From assembly GCA_001986395.2 (NCBI GenBank), contig MQVO02000001.1:62001-126000 (forward strand): a DNA stretch of 64,000 bases, given 5' to 3'. The DNA comes from Irpex lacteus. Lineage: Eukaryota > Basidiomycota > Agaricomycetes > Polyporales > Irpicaceae. Shown here piece by piece: positions 20,855 through 31,209 of the stretch. The first letter of the stretch is position 1. Each line of letters opens with the position of its first letter. The translations under genes were made by a program, and so were the position numbers. The notes below the pieces were generated by a model that worked only from the letters and a program-made list of their open reading frames with translations, was not told where the DNA came from and made no database searches.

Positions 20855-23644
20855 TCAGTCGCGGTCGGGAGTAGCCAACACAACAATGCGCATCAACTGG
20901 AAACTAACGTCCTCGTGCTTTGTGTCCTTATGAGGACGACTACCGGGGACGTAATGCACGCATACGTATGAGTTCTCCGGAATCTCACCCTCGCGCCAGG
21001 GTTCAGCAGCTCCAAGAGTTTCCTGGTTGCAACCAGGATAATTCCCTTTGCGAACCGCGGCCCTAAGATCATAGACGGGAACTGGATGTAATTAGAGCGT
21101 GCACAATCGTCAGGCAAAGTTAGTGAACTCACGATGATCGTTAGTGAAACGGATGCCGTTTGCAACCGCGTTCTTGATCTCCGCCCTGCGATCCGCTTCA
21201 TCGGTCTCGCGGTGGACCGTTCGACCTCCAACACTGTAGGCAGGAAGCGACAAGTCTGGCTCCTCAGAGGAATCGCGAGCCCCCTTTGGTGCGTCGGCTG
21301 AGCAGTTGCCGTTAGAACCAACGCGGAATTGAACAATGATAATGGACACTCACGATAGGGGTTAGGAGAGAGTGTGGTGGAGAGCTGGATGCCGCCAGTA
21401 CGGATGGGCATACCTATAGCTTCAGCCCCCAACATTGTCGCTATCCCGTTCATCGTGCGCTGAATTTCCATGGACAGAGGACGGATGATAGCATGTCGCA
21501 GGTGGTAGTTTCTGCCGTCGCGGGTTTTGACGATGAAGGACTTTGTCAGTTGGCTTTCGATGATTGTGCCGTACAAGGTGAACCCGACGTAATCTTTGTC
21601 GTTGTAGTCCGGGCTTCTGGATAGGTTCCTCAGGCATCGGTAGACAGTGTTCTGGTAGTTGCCCGAGCGGACAACGTTCTTGACAAAGTCGGCGCTGTCG
21701 ACCCGAGCTAAGTTGAACAGGTACCGTCCAAACACGGCCGTTACAGACAGCTTCTTGAGGAAGCTAATTCCAATGTTAGTTTGTCATCATCGCGAGGAGG
21801 AGTTATAAACATACTCAAAGCGGGGGTCGTCTTGCATAATTCCAACATACTTCATGGCTTTCCGGAACATGATCAAGACATTCGTAGAGTCGTTGGTATA
21901 GCACGTTAAGAGTCCTTTGGCTTCGCTGAAGTGGACACTATGAGCGCGAATCGGTGTGAAGGGTAAAGACAGCTTACCCAATTAGAGGAGGCGCCTTCGG
22001 GCCAGTATAGGTATCGTACATGGTTCGGCACATGTAACGTCGGTGAACGGGATCGTCGAAGTTTGATATAGCATCAATAAGCGCGGCGCCAGTAGATTCT
22101 GGCGAGTCGGGGCGCAGATCACGGCTACCAGAAGGACCTGCATCTGATGGTCCAGCACCGCGTGCTCCGATGTTGCTGTCCTTCCTGTACAAGAGTTTAT
22201 ATGATGAGAAGAGGATTAAGGCAAACAGAAAACATCTCACATTCTGCGACTGATCTTCGAAACTCTGCTAAGCGGTTAGCTCTGAGCAGAAACGCTGACA
22301 TATTTTCACTCACGGTGTCTCCTGGATAGGATCACGGCTGGTCTCAGCTTCGTCCATGGCATCGTCGTCGTCATCAACAACGATCTCTGTTTTAGCTCTG
22401 AAGAAACCAGTCAGTAACGGTCACTGCTCCGGTTCCAAAGCACGTACTTCTTCCGCGGCGAGGGTTGATCTTTAGATTCAGCTGCTCCAGGGAAATCATC
22501 GTCTTCCTTGGCAAGGAAAGGGTTGTCATCGCCGTCAGACATAAGCTCCGCCTTATCCTTGGCACGTTCGACGGCTGAAGGAGTAGCTTTGACCGCGATC
22601 TTGTTTTCGAGGAATTTGACGGATACGTTTCCCTTCCTATTGGATTCAAGTATCATCAGGCTTCTCCATACGAACGCATGCCGTATTAAGAGCACGTGCC
22701 TGTCTTTGACCTCTTCCTCTTCATCAGACTTGGCACGCTTTTTACCCTTAGACCTAGTGCTGATCGGTATCTCAGCCTACAGAAGAGAACGTTGTTGAGA
22801 CGGGACTAACCTGACAGGCTGGGCGGGCTCTTCATCTGAATCGACCCTCTTCTTATTGTTTGAGCCTCTTGTCCGAGCCTTGGGGGTCTCAGGGACAGGA
22901 GCTGGTTCAACCTCTTCATCGTCGCTTGATGATACAAGTGTCAGAAGCTGCGAGTTCGGCGAGCGGACAACGTACCTGGAAGCCGACTTTTCTAGTTCCC
23001 TACGGTGAAAGTCAGAGGGCTTGGAACAAAACTGTTGAGAAACACATGGCTCGCCTCTCGTCCCTGTCATCTATGAACGCTCGGTCCTCCTCATCTTCCT
23101 CTTCATCCTCTCCAGAACTCCTGGATGAAGAACGTGGAATCAGTCATACGATATTTGTAGATACATTTGATTGCTTACCTTTCGTCATCCCCTTGAGCCT
23201 CGTCATCGACGTATACTTCGTTCTTCCTGGTATTATGTCAGCCTCTGTCGATTGTACACATTTGTTGAACTTACTTGACTTGTTTTTTACCCTTGGGGGT
23301 AGGCGTATTCGGGGCTGCTTGAGCCTTACGAGCGGACTTGCGACCGGTGCGGGCACTGAAATCACCTCAATATCAGAGCAGACACAAGATTAGTTACGAC
23401 ACCTACGAGGAAGCGGAGGCCTGTTGCTTCTCGTTGTCACTATCGCCGCCTTGTTTCTTACTATGTACCTTGTCAGAGATGTAAAGACCAGCCACTACCA
23501 GGAATAGACTCACCTCTGACGTCCACGGGACTTTGTTGGTGTTCTCGGTTTGGGAGCCATGGCAGTCGGAGGTTTCCTGAAGAAGACGTCAGCGATCTCA
23601 AATTAACAAGAAATCATGGTAAGGACTTGCTTCTTTGGAGGCAT
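20855..23644 (-). CDS. Orphan protein with acidic/lysine-rich N-terminus and conserved C-terminal region
   Basis: Multi-exon gene with about a dozen short introns. It opens MPPKK and runs through basic and acidic low-complexity stretches (TPTKSRGRQR, GEDEEEDEEDR, VSSSDDEEVEP, KGKKRAKSDEEEE), a chromatin-protein or nuclear style of composition. The C-terminal part, from about 22200 down, is globular: ISNFDDPVHRRYMC, FGRYLFNLARVDSADF, TVYRCLRNLSRSPDYND, IRPLSMEIQRTMNGIATMLG and a final ENSYVCVHYVPGS before the stop at 20855. Intron 1 appears to start with GCAAGT; only that reading gives MPPKKKPPTA and keeps phase. One possible GC-AG intron near 22640-22705 is also open if retained, so exon structure there is uncertain. 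I do not recognise the family. Confidence 0.65.
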
Positions 23645-24366
23645 AACTTGGTGGAGGGAGAGCAAAGATGAGTCTGAGATGGAGGATAGAGAGAAGACAG
23701 TGAAGTATGTTATCGTCGATGACTGGACCCCACATCGATTAGTAAGAAATATCACATGCGTTCTTGAGGAATAATCGCGGAGTTAAAGCGTTGTCTTTCG
23801 ACCCTTGAGCGTGCGTCATCTGCGCTCTACAACACCCGAGAATCCCGTAACTTTTCTATAATGAGTAATCATTCCACGTTGCTACCAAACATCGGCAACG
23901 CCGAGTAGTGGAGTGTAGCTATCGCCACCGCTACTTTCTCCATCAGCAAACCAGGTTAAATTTGGGGTTAGCTGCGGAAAGCGCCTGGTACGAATGTTTA
24001 TTGGACGACAGCGGCGTTGCGCCGACGCGACACCACAAGCTGAGGGTCGCATGAATAAAATAAAATGATGAGGAGCAGACGCTACTACTTACGAGGCAAA
24101 GTCGGTTCCGTAAGACTGAAATAATAACAGAGTCCCTTTACGCCCATGCTAATTTAGCTTCCAACATTAGCAATGAACTGACGTCAACGCTGCGGCCCAT
24201 GAATTCGGCCGAACTGTGAAACATCGACAGAGAGATACGCGGCGGAGACGACGGAAGCTGGGAACGGAAGCTGGGATAATGACGTGTTTCTGGAAGTTCT
24301 CATTTGAGGAAACATCAGTTCACTTACTCGCCTTCGCGTCAACTCATCGTCCCTCCTGAGTTTCCG
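23645..24366. other. Divergent promoter region between two orphan genes
   Basis: The genes at 20855-23644 (-) and 24367 (+) point away from each other, so this 0.7 kb probably holds both promoters. The first coding exon of the plus-strand gene may start further upstream than I placed it. No RNA gene or repeat seen. Confidence 0.4.
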
Positions 24367-25234
24367 ATGGCTCTCGAAGTACTGTACTCTGAGAAAGACA
24401 AGTATGGTCAGTATAGTGCAAACAGATATCAGTTCCACCATACTCAACCAATCATTACAGCAAATGTTCTGCAAGACTTCATCAACGAGGCGAATGATTC
24501 CAAAGACGGCAATAAACAGCTACATCTGTTCCGACAAGTAAGCTGCAAAATACCATATCGGTTTCAACGTTACTTACAAACGACCAATATTGTAGTCCGA
24601 GAGACTGACAATAAGTACTCAGATCTGGAATCGCTCGACAGGCCAGAACGACATCATATATCCTCCAACGACAGGTAACGACGAAGAACGCGAAGAGGTC
24701 GTGTTCAGGTTGCGAGGCTATTTACTGCGATCGCAGCTTCCACCTGTCACGCGAATGGATCAGTGAGTAGCCAGAATCGCAAATATTTGAGTATAACTGA
24801 ACAAACCTTCTAAGGCTGTCCAAGAATCCCTTGAACGCCAAACAATCTGTGGTTCTGACCGGGCTCGGATTAAAATCATTCGATGACAACGTCCGGGCGA
24901 TTATGGAGCTGCATTCTCGGTTCGCTAGTAATCTACCGGCTAATACGCTGCAGTCTTGGGCTCCAGTCATGGACGAAAACGACATGTGTATCGAATTCTC
25001 TAACCGCTATTTTACACCTGAGCATCTTGCGTCTGGCTATCAGAGCCAAGACTTAGACACCTCGGTCGATCCGTTTGGGCTATTAAGAACGCACGTCCAC
25101 GGCGGACGGCACACAGAGGACAACGAGGTGCTCTATTTTGAACGTTGCGCCGATGGAACGAAAGGGTGAGTAGTTATAGGTACCTAGAATTTAGTGGGTA
25201 AACATACTAAACAGTTCCTAAGTTATCGTTACGT
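24367..25234 (+). pseudogene. 5' part of an orphan gene split by the LTR retrotransposon
   Basis: Exons 24367-24537, 24596-24762 and 24815-25165, then the first 12 bases of exon 4 (25223-25234), where the LTR begins. The product starts MALEVLYSEKDKYGQY. The remainder lies at 39246-39614. When the element and one copy of the ACGT duplication are left out, the exons total 1,020 bases, an unbroken 340-codon frame. Family not recognised; the middle segment (LTGLGLKSFDDNVRAI) and the basic C-terminus have no motif I can name. The start codon is a choice: earlier exons are possible. Confidence 0.7.
25231..25234. repeat. Target-site duplication, left copy (ACGT)
   Basis: ACGT directly precedes the TG of the left LTR and is matched by ACGT at 39242-39245 directly after the CA of the right LTR. 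Ty3-type elements usually make 4-6 bp duplications. Confidence 0.8.
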
Positions 25235-26303
25235 TGTCGAGATCAGAAAATGAGATTGCTAGTGCGGCGGTCTGGGATACGTAAGACGACTAAGACGCGG
25301 TAAGTGTCATGCACGAAGGTCAGAGTACTATCTATGTTTCGCAGACCTATCTCTTCTGCCGAGAGTCGATGGACCAGACGTTAAGTCGATCTATCCCGGT
25401 CGTTCGTGTTGGGGAGTGAAAGACGTTTAGACAGGAACTATAGACTATGGGAATGTGGGTTGTAGAGTTGAGTGTAGAGTGTGAGAGTAGAGAGTAGAGT
25501 GAGAGAATAAAGACTGGAGAATAACCTAGCGTTTGACTGACTTAGACTAATACGAGACGGTACCTTGTACGGAATCGGATACGGCTGAATCCTCACGAGT
25601 AACTTGATACTAGCAGCGTAATAGACAGCTCCCTTCGCAGCTCTTGTGCGCCTGATGAGTGCCTACTTACGTGATAGCTACCAAGTCAACCAAGGAGTTC
25701 TGAAAGGCTAACCCGCTCGTGGAGTTACACCTAAGCTATATGCGTTAACGTACAACTGACTGTTTCCTACTTGACTAGATCGGTAAAAGTTGCATGAGAT
25801 TTTGGGGCAGAAAGGCCCCTCTATTTATATGTACAGGAAGACAGGTATCTACTAGCATAGCCTCGTGAATCGGTAACTACAATGGCCGTATCTGTGCTGT
25901 GCACAGTAAATGTGAAGCATCTAGCATGGTGACGAGTGCATAGCCTGACTGTGCTTTTGACTGTGTGAAGTGTCTTGGGACATAGCATTGACTATGCAGT
26001 TGCTGTGCAATGTGCCCTGGACTGTGCATTGGCTGTGCAATGCATTCCGAAGCTCTTGCTGACTGTGCATTGACTGTGCAGGGTGTCCTGGACTGTGCAT
26101 TGACTGTGCAGTGTTTTCTGAGGCCTACTTTGACTGTGCATTGACTGTGCAAGGTCTTCTGAGGCTTACACGGGCTGTGTGTGGTCTTTTCAAAGCACTG
26201 CGTAGCATAGTGGTGATGCGTAGTCTTACGATACCAAAGTCTGAGGTTCTTTAGCAGTAAGCTTGCTCATGTAACTAACCTATTACAAAGTAATGGCGTT
26301 ACA
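25235..26303 (-). repeat. 3' LTR (left copy)
   Basis: 1,069 bp, beginning TGTCGAGATC and ending GGCGTTACA on the plus strand. It matches the copy at 38173-39241 at a constant offset of 12,938. It carries a TATA box at 25821-25829 (minus) and an internal minisatellite. Confidence 0.93.
26020..26152. repeat. Minisatellite inside the LTR
   Basis: Degenerate tandem units built on GACTGTGCATTGACTGTGCA, with near-perfect copies at 26061, 26091 and about 26132 and looser ones to the left. The same array is in the other LTR at 38958-39090. It creates a 91-residue open frame on the minus strand that is an artefact of the repeat. Confidence 0.8.
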
Positions 26304-26333
26304 TCCACGGGGCACTTGAAATTGCAACTGTCC

Positions 26334-29300
26334 TCAGTTGCTGTCAGAGTCGGAAGAGCTGAAACGATCAACTTCTATGTCCATTTCCTCTTCTGAGCCT
26401 GAAGCATTTTCCTGATCCATATCTTCATCATCTTCATTGTCTTCTGCTAGTTGAGATAACCGAGTGTCGTCTCTTGACAAATACGGTAGAAGACGTTGAG
26501 CCGCAACACCTTGTCTCATAACTGCTCCATCTAGTTCCTTCAAGACATAGGATCCGCCTCGAGTTCGACGAACAACTTCATATGGGCCTAAATACCTTGG
26601 AGAGTATTTCTTGTCTAGACTCTTGTCCTTAGCACTGTTACGCATGATCACTAAGGTACCTGCTTCAAGATCATCTGTCCACAGGGTCCTTCGGTAGCGT
26701 TTCTCAAACTGTTGCTTGGACTTGAAGCGATGTCTTCGGAGGGTATCAGCGGCATCTTCTAAGTCTTTGTCTCTTTTCTGGAACTGTTGGATGCGCAGCG
26801 CTAGTAGGTCTTCGGAGCTCATGTTTGAATGAAATCCTGTAACCATAAGCGAAGCTTCAGTGAGGTCAATTGGTAGAACTGGTGAGGTTCCGTATAGTAG
26901 ATAGAAGGGCGAATAACCTGTCTGGCGGCGTGTAGTACACTTGTCAGCAAAGAAGGCCATATGAACTTTGTCTGGCCAATCTGCAGTTCTTCCTTTGCAT
27001 GCTTTGAGGATGCTTTGGCGAATTGTGAAGTGTCCTCGTTCAACTACTCCATTAGCTCGTGAATTGTAAGGAGAGATTGAAATGCGTGGTAAGCCATATC
27101 GGTCCATGAGCTCAGTAAATGCTCCTTGAACTTCAGATCCGTTATCTGTGGTGACTTGTCCAACGGCTCCATATCGGCAGAGGATTTCTTCAAAGAAGAA
27201 CTTGGCTAAGGTAGTGGCTTTCAAGTTACGTGACGCGCGTCCTTCTGCAGCTCCAGTTAAGTCGTCACGTGCGGCTACAATGTATTCGAACTTGTTAACC
27301 TTGGGCATGTACATAACATCAACGTGAATCTTGGCAAAGACAGTGGTAGGGGTCGATACCATCAATGGAAGCTGGCTCTTACGAGTAGTCCAGAGTTGGC
27401 ACTCATGACAGGATTTAATATGCTGTTTTATGTCGTCAAACATAGTAGGCCAGTAAAACCTTTCTTTGCAGGTTTGCATGACTGCGTATTGTCCGCGATG
27501 TCCTAGTTCCTCATGCAGTTGTTCCAGAATTTGCTGCCGTTTATTTACCCGAAGAATAACTTTAGTAGGTGGCTTTTGGCCTTGGCGTCTAAACATTGCT
27601 CCGTCTTTTACGAAGAAACGTTGAGCTTTCCTTATGAACTGTCGCTTTGTCTGCTCAGTATCATGTGCGGGTGGCAGTTGAAGGGTGGTAAGGAATCGGA
27701 ATATATCTGCAAGAACCTGGTCTTTGGGTGATAATAAGACATAGGAACTATAGCGGTGACGGTAGGTATAATTGTCATGTGTTAACTGGGGCTGACTATA
27801 AAGCGCAATATTATCCAGCCATGCATCATCTTCGCTTTCGACTTCTTCGTCATCTGCTAGTTCTCTGCGGGACAAGGCATCAGGTCCTTTGTGACGTTCC
27901 GCAGGGACGTGAATGAGCTCAAAATCGAACAGAAGGATTCCTTGAATCCAACGGTTGATGGTAGCGTTAGGCTGCAGGTCAGGCTCGTTGAGCATTCCCT
28001 TAATATACTTGGCATCTACTTCGACCTGAAGAGACTGAACTCCTATGAGATAGAGTCTGTAAGCGCGGAGTGCTCGGTATAATCCGTATAGTTCGAGTTT
28101 AGGCTGAGAGTAACGTGATTCACGCTCGTTCATAGGAATAGAACCGTAGCGTGCTGGCCTTTTCTTCTTCTCATTGTCGTACTGAGAAAGAATGAAGCCT
28201 ACAGCCATAAAGCTAGAGTCGACTGATAGAACTACAGGTAGAGCAGATGTATAATCAATGGGACGTAAAGCAGGCGGTGACGTAATAGCAGCTTTGAGAG
28301 CATCAAAGGCTTGTTGTCTGCGTTCATCCCATTCAAAATCAACATCATGGCGTACAAGCTCGGTAAGAGGTCGTGCTAACTGAGAGTAGTCCTTAATCCA
28401 GATTCGGACGGTTCCACATAAGCCTAGGAAACCTCGTACGTCCTTTACTGTTTTAAGCGTGGGCCACTTGAGAATCTTCTCTATCTTCTGCTCATCAGGT
28501 AAGCGTCCTTCTGGAGTACATTTCTGTCCAACGATCAGAACCTCTGGCTGACAAAGCTGAATCTTTCCTGGTGAGAAAGTTCCTCCGGCGTGTCCTACTC
28601 TATGAAGAATACGATGAACATCATTGGCATGTTCCCAAATGAATCGGCGTATACCTGGATTCTGAGGGAGAACTTCGGGGTTACCATTGATATCAGGATA
28701 GATTGAGGATGGCCCTTTGATAGGCAAGTCATCAATGAATATATCTGCGATGTGCGGGATCTCATCTTGGAGGATAAAAGTCATACATGCCTGGAACTCA
28801 GCTGGTGAATTTGTGAAACCAGTTGGTAGTGATGTGATACGTAATAATCCTAACGGAGTCAGGAAGGCGGTCATATCACGGCTCTTGGGATGAACTTTGC
28901 GAGCATCGAAGCCCCAGTATAGGTCAAACACTGAGTAACATTGACGTCCAGCGAAAGGTTCCACAAAGTTGTCTAAGTTCGGTGGTAATCCTGCGTCTCG
29001 GATAGTGACTTTATTGAGGGGTTGTAGGTCATGGACTAGACGTAACTTCCCACTCTTCTTAAGAACACAGAACCAACGTGAGCGGTATGATGACTGGCTT
29101 GGTTCGTAAACGCCTGCGGCTATCTTCTCCTTTAATAGTTCAACAACCTTATCCTTGATTCCAGGTGGTATCGGAATATTCGTAAAGGCCCAAGGTTCGT
29201 GAGGTACTATTGGAATGATGTATGGAGAGAAATAGTCTTCACGGAATGATCCGCGTTGGCTGTCTTCAAACACAAAGCTATACTGATTCAGCCTCAGAAT

Positions 29301-29987
29301 ATGAATGAATAACTTCTCCTCTTCTGGTAAGAGAAAGCCGTTCGGATTGACATTCATTTCTTCTAAGTGTTCCTCAGTAAGGCGTCCTCCTGGATCTGGG
29401 ACAAACACAGGTGGTAGGTACGGCAGCGGCGGCAGAGACTTAAGCGGGTCTTCAGGAAATTTACGAATAACTCGTGCATCCTCTGGGAATACAGCAGGTA
29501 CGGGCTTAACTTTCCTGTCCACACGCTTATACATAGTGAATGAATCTGCATTCTGCGGCTCCGTAGTAGTAGAATTCTGAGATACATTACGCTTCCAAGC
29601 GGAGTGTACCTCCTCCCCGTCAATACAGATGACGACCTCGTCATCGTCAAGATCAGCCAAGGCTTCATGCATTGAAGTCGTCAAATATAAGGGGGCTTCA
29701 TCATCATCAATACCATCAACATACTTAGCTGCAGCGAAATTACAATATACAGGTGACATATCGTGGTCATCATAATCATAAGCAGTCTGAGCATGTGAAG
29801 ACATAGACTCAATATTTTGATAATCATAGCCTACACACTCTGTAAGGGTGGGCGGGAGGGCAGAGTGATATTTGGAATGATTATCAAATATATACTTGTC
29901 TAAGCGTGAGGAATGACGTGACGGAAAAGAGAGGGCTCGAAAATCGGCACTCAGAGTGTCAGAGTACTGAGCCGAAGATGCAAACAT
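26334..29987 (-). CDS. pol: Pol polyprotein: reverse transcriptase, RNase H, integrase
   Basis: 1,217 residues from the ATG at 29987; the frame stays open upstream to 32009. The reverse transcriptase has LVHDLQPLNKVT, FDLYWGFDARKVHP, SLPTGFTNSPAEF and FIDDLP (417-420), a variant of the YxDD box. RNase H follows (VVLSVDSSFMAVGFILSQ, YSQPKLELYGLY). Integrase has a zinc domain (HEELGH, then CHEC) and the catalytic triad in HVDVMY, TDNGSE and GVVERGH, roughly residues 888, 950 and 986. A GPY/F-like module (YLGPYEVVRR) and an acidic tail end the protein. I see no chromodomain. The stop lies only 30 bp from the 3' LTR. No protease motif is in this ORF; it is in the upstream one. The N-terminal acidic segment before the reverse transcriptase is unassigned. 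Confidence 0.9.
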   Translation of the reverse strand: MFASSAQYSDTLSADFRALSFPSRHSSRLDKYIFDNHSKYHSALPPTLTECVGYDYQNIESMSSHAQTAYDYDDHDMSPVYCNFAAAKYVDGIDDDEAPLYLTTSMHEALADLDDDEVVICIDGEEVHSAWKRNVSQNSTTTEPQNADSFTMYKRVDRKVKPVPAVFPEDARVIRKFPEDPLKSLPPLPYLPPVFVPDPGGRLTEEHLEEMNVNPNGFLLPEEEKLFIHILRLNQYSFVFEDSQRGSFREDYFSPYIIPIVPHEPWAFTNIPIPPGIKDKVVELLKEKIAAGVYEPSQSSYRSRWFCVLKKSGKLRLVHDLQPLNKVTIRDAGLPPNLDNFVEPFAGRQCYSVFDLYWGFDARKVHPKSRDMTAFLTPLGLLRITSLPTGFTNSPAEFQACMTFILQDEIPHIADIFIDDLPIKGPSSIYPDINGNPEVLPQNPGIRRFIWEHANDVHRILHRVGHAGGTFSPGKIQLCQPEVLIVGQKCTPEGRLPDEQKIEKILKWPTLKTVKDVRGFLGLCGTVRIWIKDYSQLARPLTELVRHDVDFEWDERRQQAFDALKAAITSPPALRPIDYTSALPVVLSVDSSFMAVGFILSQYDNEKKKRPARYGSIPMNERESRYSQPKLELYGLYRALRAYRLYLIGVQSLQVEVDAKYIKGMLNEPDLQPNATINRWIQGILLFDFELIHVPAERHKGPDALSRRELADDEEVESEDDAWLDNIALYSQPQLTHDNYTYRHRYSSYVLLSPKDQVLADIFRFLTTLQLPPAHDTEQTKRQFIRKAQRFFVKDGAMFRRQGQKPPTKVILRVNKRQQILEQLHEELGHRGQYAVMQTCKERFYWPTMFDDIKQHIKSCHECQLWTTRKSQLPLMVSTPTTVFAKIHVDVMYMPKVNKFEYIVAARDDLTGAAEGRASRNLKATTLAKFFFEEILCRYGAVGQVTTDNGSEVQGAFTELMDRYGLPRISISPYNSRANGVVERGHFTIRQSILKACKGRTADWPDKVHMAFFADKCTTRRQTGYSPFYLLYGTSPVLPIDLTEASLMVTGFHSNMSSEDLLALRIQQFQKRDKDLEDAADTLRRHRFKSKQQFEKRYRRTLWTDDLEAGTLVIMRNSAKDKSLDKKYSPRYLGPYEVVRRTRGGSYVLKELDGAVMRQGVAAQRLLPYLSRDDTRLSQLAEDNEDDEDMDQENASGSEEEMDIEVDRFSSSDSDSN

Positions 29988-31209
29988 TATAACTGCCTTA
30001 TTTGGCAAGTCCGAAATGCTGAACAACTCCTGCGCAAACGACTGAGATGGTAGGTAACAGCTCGTAAGGTAGGACCCAGCTATGTACTGTAAAGGCTGCT
30101 TATAAAGTAATAAATACTCATAAGGTACCGAAAAATATTTACAAGTACATTGCGTGACTAAAGGGACTGAGCCGCGCTGAAAACCTAAGTACGAGGCGCT
30201 CGAGATTGCGAGTGAGTGCACGAATTTGAAGCGAACGAGATTTCCTAAGTCCGAGGCGCTTGAGTACAATTCTAATGGCAACGCTTGACCCTTAGCAAAT
30301 TTTTGTAAGGTCAAAGCGCTAGTAAACAGGCAAGGTAACACCGCGAAATCCTTATGGATAAGTAAAGACTTCAAAATTGTAGCGCGAACGGTGAAAAATA
30401 CTAAGTGCGAGCTGATATTTTGAAGCTCACAGCGGTCACTCAGGAGTTTTCGGGGTTCACGGCCAAGGGCGCCGGTGTATTGCCTGATACCATGTACATA
30501 GGAACAAGTACTATACGGTGTCAAGCGAGGGGAATGCGGAACAGAGGAATTCGTAACTAGGGGGAAGGCTAAGGCGCGAGAACGAAGCGCAAAGGCCGGG
30601 GGCTGTGCGTAAGGGACGGCGAAACACAGCGGGAAGGAAGGTGGGTGGTGGGTGGAGCATCTATACGGACAGCCTATCGTACACGCGCGAGAATGAAATG
30701 TTTTAAGATCTAATAGGTAGTGCGTGAGCGTTAGACGTTCCGTTAGACGTCGACGTGCGTACCTTTTGTCGTTTTCTAAGGCACTGTTAATGATACGAAA
30801 GATCACGCGTTTGCAAACGTCGTGAAATCTAATATTCTTGACGTTAGCAGTCTGCGTTAACGTTAACAGTGAGTGAACGTACCAAACGGTCACGCCTTCT
30901 ATACGGCGTACCCTGGGAGTGAACGAACGATCGAAAAATAACTGCAAAGGCACAATTATTAGACGGCTTGAGCGTTGGTAGAGTGTTTGGGGTACGTACA
31001 TAATGAGAAACCATAACCATTTGGACTTAGAATCGATCGGCACGGGATTTAAGTGGTTTAAACGAGATTGGCGGAGAGTCGTGGAGGGAAGGGGCTTCGA
31101 GAGATGGGCGTGGACTTGCGGACGTGGCGAGGGCGTGGATAAGGACAGTACTGGAGAGGCGATGTCGTAGATTAGAGCAAATAACATAGGGTATAAGTTA
31201 TGACGCACC
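29988..31209 (-). other. Spacer between Gag stop and likely pol start, open in the pol frame
   Basis: About 1.2 kb separates the first ORF's stop (31210) from the first plausible pol ATG. The pol frame runs through it without a stop, yet the translation is Ser/Arg/Leu-rich with no domain. Short related words recur on the plus strand: CTAAGTACGAGGCGCTCGAG (about 30184), a variant near 30245 and a weaker one near 30309. The stretch may be a long leader for pol or a frameshift-translated linker. Confidence 0.4.

Noticed and set aside
25877..26152. 91-codon minus-strand frame in the LTR, repeated at 38815-39090
   Set aside because: Produced by the minisatellite; it has no start context and lies in U3.
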